64,000 nucleotides of DNA, taken from Proteus columbae. GTDB lineage: Bacteria > Pseudomonadota > Gammaproteobacteria > Enterobacterales > Enterobacteriaceae. Position 1 is the stretch's first letter, and every line of letters begins with the position of its first letter. The stretch covers positions 3,782,001-3,846,000 of the forward strand of contig NZ_CP043925.1 of NCBI RefSeq assembly GCF_009914335.1, in the 5' to 3' direction. Below the pieces are notes generated by a model. The model was given only the letters and a program-made list of their open reading frames with translations. It ran no database searches and was not told the origin of the DNA. Shown here one piece after another: positions 41,808 through 51,937 of this stretch. Position numbers and translations under genes: made by a program.

Positions 41808-42356
41808 ATGCCAACGCCACTTAATATTGTTAATAATAAAGCACTTCAATATCTTAAAAATCATCCATCAACTGAAAGTTATCATATAAAAACAATAGGA
41901 CAATTTTTAACTTATTTAAAAGATTCTATTTTATCGTTATTTAATACAAATCATAAGTTTACATATTTAGGAAATAAGTCTATTCCTGAGTTTAACTTAG
42001 AACATATTAAAGAAGACTTAGTGACATTTTTACAAAATCCTTGCCTTAATAATCAGCAAGATAAAGATAAAGAGGGATTTCTAACGTATCAGTTTCAATA
42101 TTTACCAACGCAAGCGGGTATTCTCCCTAATTTTTACGATACTTATCATTCCGGCAGCCTTGAACCTAATGAACTTATTTCTCAACTTATTAACTATGGC
42201 AATAAGTTAATAAAAGAAGAATTAAATGATAAAAAACAATTGGATAAGAATTATATAAACGATATATTGAGTAATATTGAAACCTATTTACAAAAGCAAA
42301 ATACTCAACCCACTATCGAATTGAGGAACAAGATATCCACTATAATAAATGCATAA
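41808..42356 (+). CDS. Unknown 182-aa protein inserted between xanP and yicH
   Basis: I do not recognise this protein. It has no signal peptide, membrane segment or cysteine pattern. It is rich in Asn, Lys, Ile and Leu and predicted mostly helical (LKNHPSTESYHIKTIGQFL; C-terminal third DKNYINDILSNIETYLQKQN). AGAGAGCG 4 bp before the ATG gives it a believable start. It has its own promoter space after the xanP terminator. In E. coli xanP and yicH are direct neighbours, so this is an insertion; the sequence is more AT-rich than both. Confidence 0.7.
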   Translation: MPTPLNIVNNKALQYLKNHPSTESYHIKTIGQFLTYLKDSILSLFNTNHKFTYLGNKSIPEFNLEHIKEDLVTFLQNPCLNNQQDKDKEGFLTYQFQYLPTQAGILPNFYDTYHSGSLEPNELISQLINYGNKLIKEELNDKKQLDKNYINDILSNIETYLQKQNTQPTIELRNKISTIINA

Positions 42357-42462
42357 GCAGTTAAATAATCTTGCTTTATATAGTGACGAATACTTGAGCA
42401 TCGCTTAGTTTTCAGGCATAACTGTATACTGTTTTGATGGAGTATAAAACAGGAGAAAGGTT

Positions 42463-44139
42463 ATGCGCTGGCTGATGAAAAGTTTGGTATCTCTGATACT
42501 TATCGTTATTTTATTTATTATTATAATTTACGCTTTTATTCAGACTCAGTGGGGCGCGCAAAAAACCAGTGAATGGCTGACACAATACACTGACTATGAT
42601 ATTCGCTTCTCAGGTATTGAGCATGATCTTATGCAACCCGAACAAGTCATTGTTCATGATCTCCTCGTTAATCCTAAACAAGATAAAGCCACAGTATCGG
42701 CAAAATCAGCGCAAATTAGATTGAATTGGCAATTTTTTACCACACCTTCTCATCTACAAAAAATCACCTTAGAAAACGGTTCGATTAAGCTCACTGGTAA
42801 ATCGCCAGCCATGCCACTAAGTGCTGATATTTTACAATTTAAAAATATGGCATTGAGCAACAATACTGTGGATATCACGTTTAATGCTGACAAAATAACA
42901 GGTGGTATTACACCTTGGAAACCAACACTAAATGATGTTATTGGTGCGGGTCATTTCCAATTTTCGATTGCAGAAGGCTCAATAAACAACAATCATTTTA
43001 GTAACTTTATTATTTCAGGTGAATACCAACCCGATAATATTCAAATAGAGAAACTAGGCACCCGCCTACTCAGTGGTTCACTTTCATTAAGTGGTCAATA
43101 TCAAGATAATCAATGGAAATTTGATGAAGTTTATATGAATGGCTTGCGCTGGCAGTCCTCACAAACCTTTAACGAATTAATTCAGTCTCTCTCTGAATAT
43201 CCCCGTATTAGCATAAGAGCACTCAATATTGTTGATTTTACAGCTGAAGGAAAACAGTGGGCAATCAGTGGTTTTGATGGGCAATTTTCTCAGTTTAGTT
43301 GGGATAACGCTCTTTCATTTACAACTGGTGAACTCAATACAAATGATGTTGTTTTTCAAGATGAACACTTCACTGATCTTATCGCAAAACTCAACCAGCA
43401 AAACAATCAACTTAATCTAGATAACCTCAGTCTACGCTATGAAAAAGGTCTAATTAAGCTTGCTGGTCATTGGAATAAAGACAATAAAACCATCACTATC
43501 CAAGATGCCACACTATCAGGCATTTTATATACGCTACCTGAAAATTGGCTCAACTTTTTAGCTAAACCAATAGATAACAAGAGTAATATTCAAAATATCA
43601 CTATCGAACAGTTATCTATCAATCAATCTATCTTGATTGATATCACACCAGAATTTCCATTCCAATTCACAAACTTAACAGGAAAACTGCGAAATTTAGT
43701 GGTTGCAAAAGAAGGTGAATGGGGATTATGGCAAGGTTCAGCCGTATTAAATGCCGATAGTGGTACGTTAAATCGCATTGAATTACGTCGCCCTGATTTA
43801 AAAATTGTCACTCAACAAGATAACGCTATTGTTGAGCAATATTCAGCATTTATTGGTGATGGCATTGTTCGAGGTTCAGCAGGTTTAGTGCAATCTAACC
43901 AACAGCGCCAATTTTCACTTATTGCTAATGGCCTAAATGTACCTTTATCAACGCCTTATACATTAGGTTTAAAAACAACCTACTCTGACGAAATAGGCCA
44001 ATTCACACTAAAATTGAAAGGTGATTTACGTTCAAGCCCAGTGGCATCAACACTTAATGGCACATTAACGGGAAGTAAAGATGAGCAACAAATACTCAAC
44101 TCAGTGATACAAAATGGCGAGATAATTAATCACCTATAA
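42463..44139 (+). CDS. yicH: AsmA-family envelope protein YicH
   Basis: A 558-aa protein with one N-terminal inner-membrane anchor (about residues 7-28) and a large periplasmic AsmA-like beta-groove domain. AsmA-family proteins are thought to move phospholipids between the membranes. It shares with E. coli YicH the positions QTQWGAQKTSEWL, the WKPTLNDVIGAGHFQFS area and TLPENWLNF. AGGAGAAAGG gives a strong ribosome-binding site. Confidence 0.9.
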   Translation: MRWLMKSLVSLILIVILFIIIIYAFIQTQWGAQKTSEWLTQYTDYDIRFSGIEHDLMQPEQVIVHDLLVNPKQDKATVSAKSAQIRLNWQFFTTPSHLQKITLENGSIKLTGKSPAMPLSADILQFKNMALSNNTVDITFNADKITGGITPWKPTLNDVIGAGHFQFSIAEGSINNNHFSNFIISGEYQPDNIQIEKLGTRLLSGSLSLSGQYQDNQWKFDEVYMNGLRWQSSQTFNELIQSLSEYPRISIRALNIVDFTAEGKQWAISGFDGQFSQFSWDNALSFTTGELNTNDVVFQDEHFTDLIAKLNQQNNQLNLDNLSLRYEKGLIKLAGHWNKDNKTITIQDATLSGILYTLPENWLNFLAKPIDNKSNIQNITIEQLSINQSILIDITPEFPFQFTNLTGKLRNLVVAKEGEWGLWQGSAVLNADSGTLNRIELRRPDLKIVTQQDNAIVEQYSAFIGDGIVRGSAGLVQSNQQRQFSLIANGLNVPLSTPYTLGLKTTYSDEIGQFTLKLKGDLRSSPVASTLNGTLTGSKDEQQILNSVIQNGEIINHL

Positions 44140-44226
44140 TATTGATCTTTCGCAGGAGCACGGATTGCTCCCTTTATAAAAAGCGTTACAATGCGCTAAT
44201 GCCTTTTTCTTTATTGTGGAGTTTTC

Positions 44227-44466
44227 ATGTCTGACGAAGATTTTTCCCCTGAAAAAATATCTTTAAATATGTTTCAACAATCTCCTTTAACTGCACTTGA
44301 AGACAACAGCACACTGCTTGTGTGTGATGACAATAAAACTCCGTTGTTCTATTGCCTTTCTAAAGAAGACTATGATGTATTAATTGAGCGAGTTATGGAT
44401 GCAGAACTTGCAGCGATCGTACTTGAACGTCGCCAAAATAAATTAGATGAGCTTGATTTAGACTAA
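44227..44466 (+). CDS. Orphan Phd/YefM (StbD-like) antitoxin-type protein
   Basis: A 79-aa acidic protein. The segment ISLNMFQQSPLTALEDNSTLLVCDDNKTPLFYCLSKEDYDVL (quoted here by its elements ISLNMFQQSPL, TPLFYCLSKEDYDVL and AELAAIVLERR) follows the Phd/YefM/StbD pattern: a short N-terminal DNA-binding strand-helix, then a hydrophobic -FYCL- strand and two helices. Such proteins repress their operon and neutralise a RelE/ParE-type toxin, but the next gene is convergent rluF and no toxin frame exists nearby. It may be a solitary regulator. AGTTTTC precedes the start; the ribosome-binding site GTGGAG is good. Confidence 0.65.
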   Translation: MSDEDFSPEKISLNMFQQSPLTALEDNSTLLVCDDNKTPLFYCLSKEDYDVLIERVMDAELAAIVLERRQNKLDELDLD

Positions 44467-44504
44467 TTTTATCGATGCAATAATTTGTCTTAAATAGAAC
44501 AAAC

Positions 44505-44531
44505 AAAAAACACCCTTTCAGGTGTTTTTTT
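44505..44531 (+). terminator. Terminator between the antitoxin-like gene and rluF
   Basis: AAAAAACACC, loop CTTTCA, GGTG and seven T; A and T tracts on both sides make it usable by both convergent genes. Confidence 0.88.
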
Positions 44532-44558
44532 GTCTTTATCACATTTTTATAGATGATA

Positions 44559-45440
44559 TTAACGTTTTTTCTTTTTACGACCAGGCTGAACAAAACGCTT
44601 ACGGGAATTATTTTCCGTTTCTTTGGTTTTTGTTTGAGGAATATGAATACCCAATGCTTTCGCATTACTACTAATTTGTTTTTTCGGCTTATTTTGCTTT
44701 GGTTTTGGTGGCGCTTCAGAAGTCGATTTTTCAATCGATTCAAATAAGGTAATGAGTTCATCATCGGTCAGATCACGCCATTCGCCAATAGGTAATCCCG
44801 ATAAGCTCACATTCATAATGCGAATGCGTTCAAGCTTAGTGACTTCATAACCAAAATATTCACACATACGGCGAATTTGGCGATTTAATCCTTGAACTAA
44901 GGTAATACGAAACACCATCGGCGCTTCTTTCTTGACCTTACATTTCTTGGTTTTTTGTCCCATGATAGGAACACCCGCACCCATTCCATGAATAAATTCA
45001 TCTGTGATCGGTTTATTCACTGTCACAAGGTACTCTTTTTCGTGATCATTACCTGCACGTAGGATTTTATTGACTAAATCACCGTGGTTGGTCAGAAAAA
45101 TCAATCCTTGTGAATCTTTATCTAAACGCCCAATTGGGAAAATACGGGTACTGTGGTTAACATAGTCAACAATATTATCTTTTTCGCCATCATCTGTGGT
45201 ACTCACAATGCCCACAGGCTTATTCAGCGCAATCAAAACCAGCTCAGAGTTATCCTGTGCTTCAATCAATCGACCATTGACTTTGACTTCATCGCCAGCA
45301 AATACTTGATCGCCAATACCAGCGCGTTTGCCATTAATAAGGACAAGTCCTTGCTCAATATAACGGTCAGCCTCACGACGTGAGCAGATCCCGCTTTCAC
45401 TGATATATTTATTAAGACGAGTAGATAAATTGGTGTCCAT
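44559..45440 (-). CDS. rluF: 23S rRNA pseudouridine(2604) synthase
   Basis: Makes pseudouridine 2604 in 23S rRNA (and acts on tRNA-Tyr U35 in E. coli). It has an N-terminal S4 RNA-binding domain ([21 protein letters not shown]), the RsuA-family catalytic motif [10 protein letters not shown], and a basic Lys/Arg-rich tail ending PGRKKKKR. I start it at 45440, where GGAGGG is 4-5 bp upstream; an ATG 33 bp before has no such signal. It is 293 aa. Confidence 0.95.
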   Translation of the reverse strand: MDTNLSTRLNKYISESGICSRREADRYIEQGLVLINGKRAGIGDQVFAGDEVKVNGRLIEAQDNSELVLIALNKPVGIVSTTDDGEKDNIVDYVNHSTRIFPIGRLDKDSQGLIFLTNHGDLVNKILRAGNDHEKEYLVTVNKPITDEFIHGMGAGVPIMGQKTKKCKVKKEAPMVFRITLVQGLNRQIRRMCEYFGYEVTKLERIRIMNVSLSGLPIGEWRDLTDDELITLFESIEKSTSEAPPKPKQNKPKKQISSNAKALGIHIPQTKTKETENNSRKRFVQPGRKKKKR

Positions 45441-45623
45441 GCTTCCCTCCGTAAACTGCGAAATATACATCAATTGGATAGCGATAGAAACTCTATAACA
45501 CCAGCATTCAAGAATAGATTTTTTATACTCTGTTTTTTTAATAAAAAACGCAGAAAATAGAAAAGGTAACTCAAAAGAAAATAGTGATTTCCCTTTAAGT
45601 TACTCTAAAGATAGATAGCTGAA

Positions 45624-46538
45624 TTAGCACTGCTTATTTTGTGAAGGTAAAACAATATAAGTGCCGCTAAAAACAGCACCGACACCTTCATCACCACAAA
45701 TATCGACGTCCAACTTAATACGTGCCTTGCTTCCCTTCGCTAGTCGCCCTAAATCCCCACTTAAATTTTCCATATCAGCAACGGCAGCAGGACGCCCTGA
45801 TACAGGTTTGCGGTAACGAATATGTGCATCCACCAGCACAATATCACCTTGCAACTTATGTTCTTGCATTAATAGCCAAATCAATCCCCAACCTGTTAAT
45901 GTTGCGAGTGAAAATTGGCTACCTGCAAAAATAGTGTGATGAGGATTTTGATTTCCTGCTTCAGGGATAGTGGTATAAAAACGGGTTCCTGTGTATTGAG
46001 TAATACGTAATCCCATTTTTTCACTTAAAGGAATATGTTGATGCCATTGTTTTTGTAATTCTGCACACCAATCTGGTCGATGAAGAATATCATCCAAAGA
46101 CTCAATACTTTTTTTCATAAAAAAGTGCTTAATGGGTGTCGTTTGAGGACCTGTCACTAAACCACAATTTTCATAACCTAACTTTTCAAAGAAGCTTACA
46201 GACTCTTCTCGTGCACTACACACGATCCGTTTTATACCTTCTTGGCGAGCAAGCGACTCTAGCGCCATAGCCACTAATGTGCCTAAACCTTTACCTTGTG
46301 CATCTGTACGCACCGCCATAAAGCGAATAGCACCTTCATTGTCGGCATTAATATAGAGTCGCCCAATCGCAACGGGTTGTCCTGTTTCATCAACAACCAT
46401 TTGATGATGAGCAAGAGTGTCATAACCGTCTTTTTCAGAGCCTTCAGGTTGATGTAGAGGTTTACGAAGCATTTCCCAGCGAAAAGCATAATAGGCATCA
46501 AATTCTGCCTCTGTCTTTGGGGTCCGTAAATGGTACAT
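45624..46538 (-). CDS. fabY: FabY/MadA (YiiD): GNAT domain fused to hotdog thioesterase-like domain
   Basis: A 304-aa two-domain protein. Residues 1-150 are a GNAT acyltransferase fold ([22 protein letters not shown] is the acetyl-CoA site), and residues 160-300 are the YiiD C-terminal hotdog domain ([20 protein letters not shown]). The E. coli homologue decarboxylates malonyl-ACP to acetyl-ACP and can prime fatty-acid synthesis. AGGAG lies 8 bp before the ATG. It follows dtd by 36 bp on the same strand, as in E. coli. Confidence 0.93.
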   Translation of the reverse strand: MYHLRTPKTEAEFDAYYAFRWEMLRKPLHQPEGSEKDGYDTLAHHQMVVDETGQPVAIGRLYINADNEGAIRFMAVRTDAQGKGLGTLVAMALESLARQEGIKRIVCSAREESVSFFEKLGYENCGLVTGPQTTPIKHFFMKKSIESLDDILHRPDWCAELQKQWHQHIPLSEKMGLRITQYTGTRFYTTIPEAGNQNPHHTIFAGSQFSLATLTGWGLIWLLMQEHKLQGDIVLVDAHIRYRKPVSGRPAAVADMENLSGDLGRLAKGSKARIKLDVDICGDEGVGAVFSGTYIVLPSQNKQC

Positions 46539-46574
46539 ATCTGAGCTCCTTTTAACACGACTGTACGTTCGACG

Positions 46575-47012
46575 TTATACTTGCAGCCAAAAGGTGACTG
46601 GGCCGTCATTAGTCAGTGTGATTTGCATATCAGCAGCAAATTGACCTGTTTGCGTTTCTAAGCCTTGTTGCTGACATTGTTCAATAAAGTAGTGATAGAG
46701 ATTTTTCGCTAATTCTGGGGGCGCACCGTTCGAAAAACCTGGACGCATTCCTTTTTGTGTTTCCGCGGCAAGTGTGAATTGAGATACAACTAACAGACTA
46801 CCACCTGCTTGTTGCACATTTAGGTTCATTTTGTCGTTTTCATCACTAAATATACGATAGCCGCATACTTTCTCACATAATCTTTTGGCTTTCTGTTCGT
46901 TGTCGTCTTTCTCTACACCTAATAAAACCAATAAACCTTGATTAATAGCGCCGACAGTTTCACCTGCAATATCCACTTTTGCCCGTGTCACTCGTTGAAT
47001 TAACGCGATCAT
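46575..47012 (-). CDS. dtd: D-aminoacyl-tRNA deacylase
   Basis: Hydrolyses D-amino acids (and glycine mischarged on tRNA-Ala) from tRNA. The active-site motifs SQFTLAA (about residues 77-83) and GPVTF (about 137-141, the Gly-cisPro motif) are both present. The 145-aa length is normal. It starts at 47012 ([13 protein letters not shown]), preceded by GGAGAG; the in-frame ATG 21 bp upstream is not used. Confidence 0.96.
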   Translation of the reverse strand: MIALIQRVTRAKVDIAGETVGAINQGLLVLLGVEKDDNEQKAKRLCEKVCGYRIFSDENDKMNLNVQQAGGSLLVVSQFTLAAETQKGMRPGFSNGAPPELAKNLYHYFIEQCQQQGLETQTGQFAADMQITLTNDGPVTFWLQV

Positions 47013-47033
47013 GCTCTCTCCAAAATAAATCAA

Positions 47034-47070
47034 TAAAAAAGGATAACAAATTCAATCCATTGTTATCCTT
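47034..47070 (-). terminator. Terminator after yihX
   Basis: On the minus strand AAGGATAACAA, a 10-nt loop, TTGTTATCCTT and a T run. It separates yihX from dtd although all run the same way. Confidence 0.85.
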
Positions 47071-47079
47071 ACAATAGCA

Positions 47080-47697
47080 TTATTCTTCTACTGGGAGAGA
47101 AAAATCATAATCTTTGAAGTAGTCAATGATGGTCTGTTTATCAATGACATGTACACCCTTTATACCCACAGCAATAGCTGCATCAACATTGGCTTTTACA
47201 TCATCAAAGAAAACAGCATCTTGTGCTTCAACATCTTCAGATTCTAAAACATACTTAAAGAGTTCAGGATCGGGCTTTCTCATGCCAAGATCTTGCGACA
47301 AGTAGAGAAAATCAGCAGAAGCCGCGATTTCAGGATAGTGTTCTGGCCAGTAATCTTGGTGTAAACGGTTAGTATTTGATAACACCACAACCCGATGTCC
47401 TTGTTCTCTTAATTTGTTCATTATATCAATGACTTCAGGTCGTACTGCGATAAAAATAGCCTGCCATCCTTCAGCGAATTGCTCAAAGCTTAAGCTCATG
47501 CCAAGTTCTGAGTTAATTTCTTCAGCAAATTCGATATCTGTAATATTACCGCGCTCATGTAATTTAAAAACTTCACCGGCGGTGAAATCCTTTTTTATGC
47601 TTGCTAATGGAACACCACTCAGCTTACTCCATACTGCGAATACTCGGTTAAAATCGATATCAATAATCACATTACCCATATCAAAGATATAAAGCAT
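47080..47697 (-). CDS. yihX: HAD-family alpha-D-glucose-1-phosphate phosphatase YihX
   Basis: HAD hydrolase, 205 aa, with motif I variant FDMGNVIID (Asp nucleophile at residue 6), motif II VVLSNTN, motif III Lys in RKPDPELF, and motif IV FFDDVKANVDAA. The E. coli homologue releases glucose from glucose-1-phosphate. The start at 47697 has AGAGGA upstream and matches the E. coli N-terminus MLYIFD. The gene yihY that lies between yihX and dtd in E. coli is absent here. Confidence 0.93.
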   Translation of the reverse strand: MLYIFDMGNVIIDIDFNRVFAVWSKLSGVPLASIKKDFTAGEVFKLHERGNITDIEFAEEINSELGMSLSFEQFAEGWQAIFIAVRPEVIDIMNKLREQGHRVVVLSNTNRLHQDYWPEHYPEIAASADFLYLSQDLGMRKPDPELFKYVLESEDVEAQDAVFFDDVKANVDAAIAVGIKGVHVIDKQTIIDYFKDYDFSLPVEE

Positions 47698-47971
47698 AAA
47701 TCCTCTCCATAATAGAAAACTCATTTTACTTTAATCATAAATCGCTTTACTGAACAGGCTTAAACGTCAAAAAAGTACAATAATCACACTTAATTTTTTT
47801 GTAAAACAGAAAACCAGAAGAGGGAGAGAAGCAAAATGAGACAAAAGGAGTTTAACTTTAAGATGTAGTTCACTGAAAGATAGGAAGGAGGCGTAAAACT
47901 TATGCGGTGGCAAATTTCCCACCGCATTCGTCTTATAGTACTACTATCTTATAGCACGACTAGTAGTACCA
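47698..47971. other. Hairpin-rich intergenic region yihX-typA
   Basis: Besides the yihX promoter region it holds two strong inverted repeats: ATGCGGTGG ... CCACCGCAT (47902-47927) and GTACTACTA ... TAGTAGTAC (47938-47969). The first is followed by TTTT on the minus strand and may end typA transcription. No gene is seen. Confidence 0.5.
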
Positions 47972-48097
47972 GATACTCTAAATAATTTAAGTTACAGGTA
48001 GGCGACAATAAAGATAGACGGGGAACGTAGATAAACTATGTGACTCGACTAATTGAACGTAGCCAACACCTCTATAACTTGAAGTATGACGAGTATA
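47972..48097. repeat. Non-coding palindromic-ended repeat (MITE-like) between yihX and typA
   Basis: A 126-bp element whose ends are imperfect inverted copies. The left end is ATACTCTAAATAATTTAAGTTACAG; on the other strand the right end reads TATACTCGTCATACTTCAAG then TTATAG. The end sequence with CTTGAAGTATGACGAGTATA matches, from memory, a dispersed intergenic repeat found in Proteus, Providencia, Photorhabdus, Serratia and Yersinia. It codes for nothing. Confidence 0.65.
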
Positions 48098-48102
48098 AAC
48101 TC

Positions 48103-48121
48103 AGGGCGCTAAACGCGCCCT
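48103..48121 (-). terminator. GC-rich hairpin after typA
   Basis: AGGGCGC, 5-nt loop, GCGCCCT, 27 bp past the typA stop; a weak T run (GTTTATA) follows on the minus strand. Confidence 0.65.
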
Positions 48122-48147
48122 AAGAATTATGTTATCAGAATAACGAA

Positions 48148-49965
48148 TTAGTCTTTGCTACGGTAAGCACGACGACGATCGTTTTCTGACAGATAACGCT
48201 TACGCAGACGAATAGACTGCGGAGTTACTTCAACTAACTCATCGTCATCAATAAATTCTAATGCTTGTTCTAATGTTTGTTTCAGGTGTGGAGTCAGCGT
48301 TGTCGCCTCATCAGTACCAGAAGCACGCATGTTAGTCAGCTTTTTACCAGTTAAGCAGTTTACTGTTAAGTCATTAGAGCGAGTATGAATACCAATCACT
48401 TGGCCTTCATAAACTTCTGCACCATGAGTAACGAATAATTTACCGCGGTCTTGTAAGCTATACAGTGCGTAAGCAACGGCTTTACCTTGGCCATTAGAGA
48501 TCATAACACCGTTATTACGGCGACCGATTTCACCTGGACGAACATCATCATAGTGACTGAATGTTGCATACAGTAAACCAGTACCTGATGTCATGGTCAT
48601 AAATTCAGTACGGAAACCAATCAGACCACGGCTAGGGATAATGTAGTCTAAACGTACACGTCCTTTACCATCTGGTTGCATATCACGCATTTCGCCTTTA
48701 CGTTCACCCATCGCTTGCATCACATCACCTTGGTGCTGTTCTTCAATATCGATAGTGACTTGTTCGAAAGGCTCTTGTTTACGGCCGTCAATATCACGGA
48801 AGATAACTTTAGGACGAGATACACCTAATTCGTAACCTTCACGACGCATATTTTCGATCAGAACTGACAGGTGAAGCTCACCACGACCTGATACACGGAA
48901 TGCATCTGGATCTTCAGTTTCTTCTACACGTAATGCTACGTTATGGACTAACTCTTTTTTCAGACGATCTAAAATCTGACGAGAAGTCACAAACTTACCT
49001 TCACGACCACAGAAAGGTGAAGTATTAACACAGAAATACATGCTAACAGTTGGTTCATCAACAGCTAATGCAGGTAATGCTTCAACAGCACCTGTTTCGC
49101 AGATCGTATCAGAAATATTCAGTTCGCCTAAGCCTGTAATTGCGATGATATCGCCAGCTTCTGCTACTTCAACTTCAATACGTTCTAAGCCTAAGTGACC
49201 TAACACTTTACCGACTTTACCGTTACGAGTATTACCTTCGCTATCGATGATAGTCACTTGCTGGTTAGGTTTAACCTTACCACGCTTGATACGACCGATA
49301 CCGATAACACCTAGGTAGTTGTTGTAGTCCAACTGAGAAATTTGCATCTGGAATGTGCCGTCCAGATCAACTTTTGGTGGCTCTACATATTTGACAATAG
49401 CTTCATATAACGGAGTCATATCTTCAGCCATGTCATTGTAATCTGTTCCCGCAATACCGTTTAATGCAGATGCATAGATAATTGGGAAATCAAGTTGTTC
49501 GTCAGTTGCACCTAAGTTTACGAACAGGTCAAATACCTGATCAACAACCCAGTCTGGACGCGCACCAGGGCGGTCAACTTTATTGATAACAACGATTGGT
49601 TTTAAGTTGTTAGCAAATGCTTTTTGTGTCACAAAACGAGTTTGTGGCATTGGGCCATCCATCGCGTCAACCAGCAATAGAACGCTGTCTACCATAGACA
49701 TAACGCGTTCTACCTCACCACCGAAGTCGGCGTGTCCTGGGGTATCTACGATATTGATACGATAGTCATTCCATTTAATCGCTGTATTTTTCGCAAGAAT
49801 AGTAATTCCGCGCTCTCTTTCGAGATCATTTGAGTCCATCACGCGCTCAGCAACGGTTTCACGTTCGCCGAACGTACCAGATTGCTGTAGTAATTTATCG
49901 ACGATAGTTGTTTTACCATGGTCAACGTGGGCGATGATGGCGATATTACGCAAGTTTTCGATCAC
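48148..49965 (-). CDS. typA: Ribosome-associated GTPase TypA/BipA
   Basis: Translation-factor GTPase needed for ribosome assembly and stress or cold growth. It has EF-G-like architecture: a GTPase domain with AHVDHGKTT (residues 12-20), DTPGH and NKVD; domain II; and domains III/V with the family-specific C-terminal domain. I start it at a GTG at 49965, because GAGG is 8 bp upstream and the protein then begins [10 protein letters not shown] as in E. coli; the upstream ATGs have no ribosome-binding site. It is 605 aa. It diverges from glnA, as in E. coli. Confidence 0.95.
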   Translation of the reverse strand: MIENLRNIAIIAHVDHGKTTIVDKLLQQSGTFGERETVAERVMDSNDLERERGITILAKNTAIKWNDYRINIVDTPGHADFGGEVERVMSMVDSVLLLVDAMDGPMPQTRFVTQKAFANNLKPIVVINKVDRPGARPDWVVDQVFDLFVNLGATDEQLDFPIIYASALNGIAGTDYNDMAEDMTPLYEAIVKYVEPPKVDLDGTFQMQISQLDYNNYLGVIGIGRIKRGKVKPNQQVTIIDSEGNTRNGKVGKVLGHLGLERIEVEVAEAGDIIAITGLGELNISDTICETGAVEALPALAVDEPTVSMYFCVNTSPFCGREGKFVTSRQILDRLKKELVHNVALRVEETEDPDAFRVSGRGELHLSVLIENMRREGYELGVSRPKVIFRDIDGRKQEPFEQVTIDIEEQHQGDVMQAMGERKGEMRDMQPDGKGRVRLDYIIPSRGLIGFRTEFMTMTSGTGLLYATFSHYDDVRPGEIGRRNNGVMISNGQGKAVAYALYSLQDRGKLFVTHGAEVYEGQVIGIHTRSNDLTVNCLTGKKLTNMRASGTDEATTLTPHLKQTLEQALEFIDDDELVEVTPQSIRLRKRYLSENDRRRAYRSKD

Positions 49966-50119
49966 AAAATTTGCCTCAGGCATTGTAGAAATAAGCGCAG
50001 TATTGTACACGCTTTAGACGAGAGACTAAACAAGATCACAATAATGATTGCTTAACAATATGCAATTAATTGAATTGTGATCCTTTTCACGCCTCAGAAT
50101 TTAGTAGCATCCGTTCGTT

Positions 50120-50136
50120 TGCACCAAAACAGTGCA
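50120..50136. promoter_or_regulatory. NtrC binding site 1 (glnA enhancer)
   Basis: TGCACCAAAACAGTGCA, the dyad TGCAC-N7-GTGCA. Its centre is about 142 bp upstream of the inferred sigma-54 start, matching the E. coli enhancer. The downstream TGCACCAAAACAGTGCA dyad also overlaps the expected glnAp1 region. Confidence 0.88.
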
Positions 50137-50153
50137 ACTAATTAGGCTTAATT

Positions 50154-50170
50154 TGCACCAACTTTGTGCA
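50154..50170. promoter_or_regulatory. NtrC binding site 2 (glnA enhancer)
   Basis: TGCACCAACTTTGTGCA, centred 34 bp from site 1, about -108 from the inferred start. Two sites about three helical turns apart allow cooperative NtrC oligomers. Confidence 0.88.
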
Positions 50171-50242
50171 ATAATTAAAAAATCACAGGAGATATTCTAC
50201 ACTAAACTTCATCAATACAGTATATATCCCTTTTTAGATAAG

Positions 50243-50259
50243 TTGGCATGCTTTTCGCA
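50243..50259 (+). promoter_or_regulatory. Sigma-54 promoter of glnA (glnAp2)
   Basis: TTGGCATGCTTTTCGCA has the -24 GG and -12 GC doublets exactly 10 bp apart (50245-50246 and 50257-50258). It is close to E. coli glnAp2. Transcription should begin near 50270. Confidence 0.92.
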
Positions 50260-50343
50260 ATAGAATTTAGGTGAGCAAAAAATTCACCGAAAAAATGTGT
50301 AAGGCCACTGTACTCAATAAAACCATTCGCCAGGAGAGTTCCT

Positions 50344-51753
50344 ATGTCCCTTGAACATGTATTATCCATGATTGAAGAACATAAAGTTAGATATATTGAC
50401 TTACGTTTCACTGATACCCGCGGTAAAGAACAACATCTTACTATTCCGGCTCATCAGGTTAACGATGATTTCTTTGAAGAAGGAAAAATGTTCGATGGCT
50501 CTTCTATTGGTGGCTGGAAAGGCATTAACGAATCAGACATGGTGCTGATGCCAGATGCAACAACCACAATGCTTGATCCATTTTTCCAAGATCCAACTCT
50601 GATTATTCGTTGTGACGTTTTAGAACCTGGCACAATGCAAGGCTATGATCGCGACCCACGTTCTATCTCAAAACGTGCTGAAGACTATTTAAAATCAAGT
50701 GGTATCGCAGACACAGTACTGTTTGGGCCAGAGCCAGAGTTCTTCCTATTTGATGATATTCGTTTCAAAAACGATATTTCCGGCGCATCTTACGCTATCA
50801 ACGATATTGAAGCGGCATGGAACACCAATACCAAATATGAAGACGGCAACAAAGGCCACCGCCCGATGGTTAAAGGTGGTTATTTCCCACTGCCACCCGT
50901 CGATTCATCACAAGATATTCGTTCTACTATGTGTAACATCATGGAAGAAATGGGCTTAGTCGTTGAAGCTCATCACCATGAAGTAGCAACTGCGGGTCAA
51001 AATGAAGTGGCTACTCGCTTTAATACCATGACCAAAAAAGCAGATGAAACCCAAATTTATAAATACGTGGTACAAAACGTAGCTCACGTATTTGGTAAAA
51101 CAGCGACCTTTATGCCAAAACCATTAGTGGGTGATAACGGCTCAGGTATGCACTGCCATATGTCACTGTCTAAAAACGGTGTAAACCTATTTGCAGGTGA
51201 CAAATACGGCGGATTATCTGAAATGGCGCTGTATTACATCGGCGGTATTATCAAACACGCTCGTGCGCTAAATGCATTTACTAACCCAACGACTAACTCT
51301 TACAAACGTTTAGTCCCAGGTTTTGAAGCCCCTGTAATGCTCGCTTACTCTGCACGTAACCGCTCAGCGTCAATTCGTATTCCTGTGGTTGCCAGCATGA
51401 AAGCGCGCCGTATAGAAGTACGTTTCCCAGATCCTTTAGCAAACCCTTATTTAGCGTTTGCGGCTCAGTTAATGGCTGGTCTCGATGGCATTATCAATAA
51501 AATTCACCCAGGTGATGCTATGGATAAAAACCTCTATGACTTACCACCAGAAGAAGCAAAAGAGATCCCAACTGTCGCAGGTTCATTAGAAGAAGCATTA
51601 AATACATTAAATGCAGATCGTGAATTCTTAACCCGCGGTGGTGTATTTACTGATGATGCTATTGATGCTTATTTAGAATTATTACGTGCTGATGTTCAAC
51701 GTGTACGTATGGCTCCGCATCCTCTTGAATTTGAAATGTATTACAGCGCTTAA
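50344..51753 (+). CDS. glnA: Glutamine synthetase, type I
   Basis: Dodecameric enzyme that makes glutamine from glutamate and ammonia. It is 469 aa, starting [24 protein letters not shown] (in parts: [24 protein letters not shown]). It has the beta-grasp domain, the DGSSIGGW loop, the ATP-site [11 protein letters not shown], and the regulatory adenylylation tyrosine in DKNLYDLP near residue 398. AGGAGAG precedes the start. It is driven by NtrC and sigma-54 when nitrogen is low. Confidence 0.98.
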   Translation: MSLEHVLSMIEEHKVRYIDLRFTDTRGKEQHLTIPAHQVNDDFFEEGKMFDGSSIGGWKGINESDMVLMPDATTTMLDPFFQDPTLIIRCDVLEPGTMQGYDRDPRSISKRAEDYLKSSGIADTVLFGPEPEFFLFDDIRFKNDISGASYAINDIEAAWNTNTKYEDGNKGHRPMVKGGYFPLPPVDSSQDIRSTMCNIMEEMGLVVEAHHHEVATAGQNEVATRFNTMTKKADETQIYKYVVQNVAHVFGKTATFMPKPLVGDNGSGMHCHMSLSKNGVNLFAGDKYGGLSEMALYYIGGIIKHARALNAFTNPTTNSYKRLVPGFEAPVMLAYSARNRSASIRIPVVASMKARRIEVRFPDPLANPYLAFAAQLMAGLDGIINKIHPGDAMDKNLYDLPPEEAKEIPTVAGSLEEALNTLNADREFLTRGGVFTDDAIDAYLELLRADVQRVRMAPHPLEFEMYYSA

Positions 51754-51818
51754 GACCTTTTATTGATAAAAACTTAAGCCTAGATGTAAAACTGTTTTTT
51801 TTTGCCGTGAAGCTATTT

Positions 51819-51842
51819 TGCCCATCTTCGGATGGGCACTTT
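51819..51842 (+). terminator. glnA terminator/attenuator upstream of glnL
   Basis: TGCCCATC, UUCG tetraloop, GATGGGCA and CTTTT. It ends most glnA transcripts, so glnLG come from readthrough plus their own promoter. Confidence 0.85.
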
Positions 51843-51906
51843 TCTCCCATTTAAGGAGTCAGTCTTTTCACTTACGCATTGGTTCATTAATGTAATAAAG
51901 GTAAGA

Positions 51907-51923
51907 TGCACTAAAATGGTGCA
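51907..51923. promoter_or_regulatory. NtrC site at the glnL promoter
   Basis: TGCACTAAAATGGTGCA, a strong match to the NtrC dyad, 15 bp before the glnL start. In E. coli NtrC represses glnLp from such a site. Confidence 0.88.
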
Positions 51924-51937
51924 ATGGGGTATTCAAT

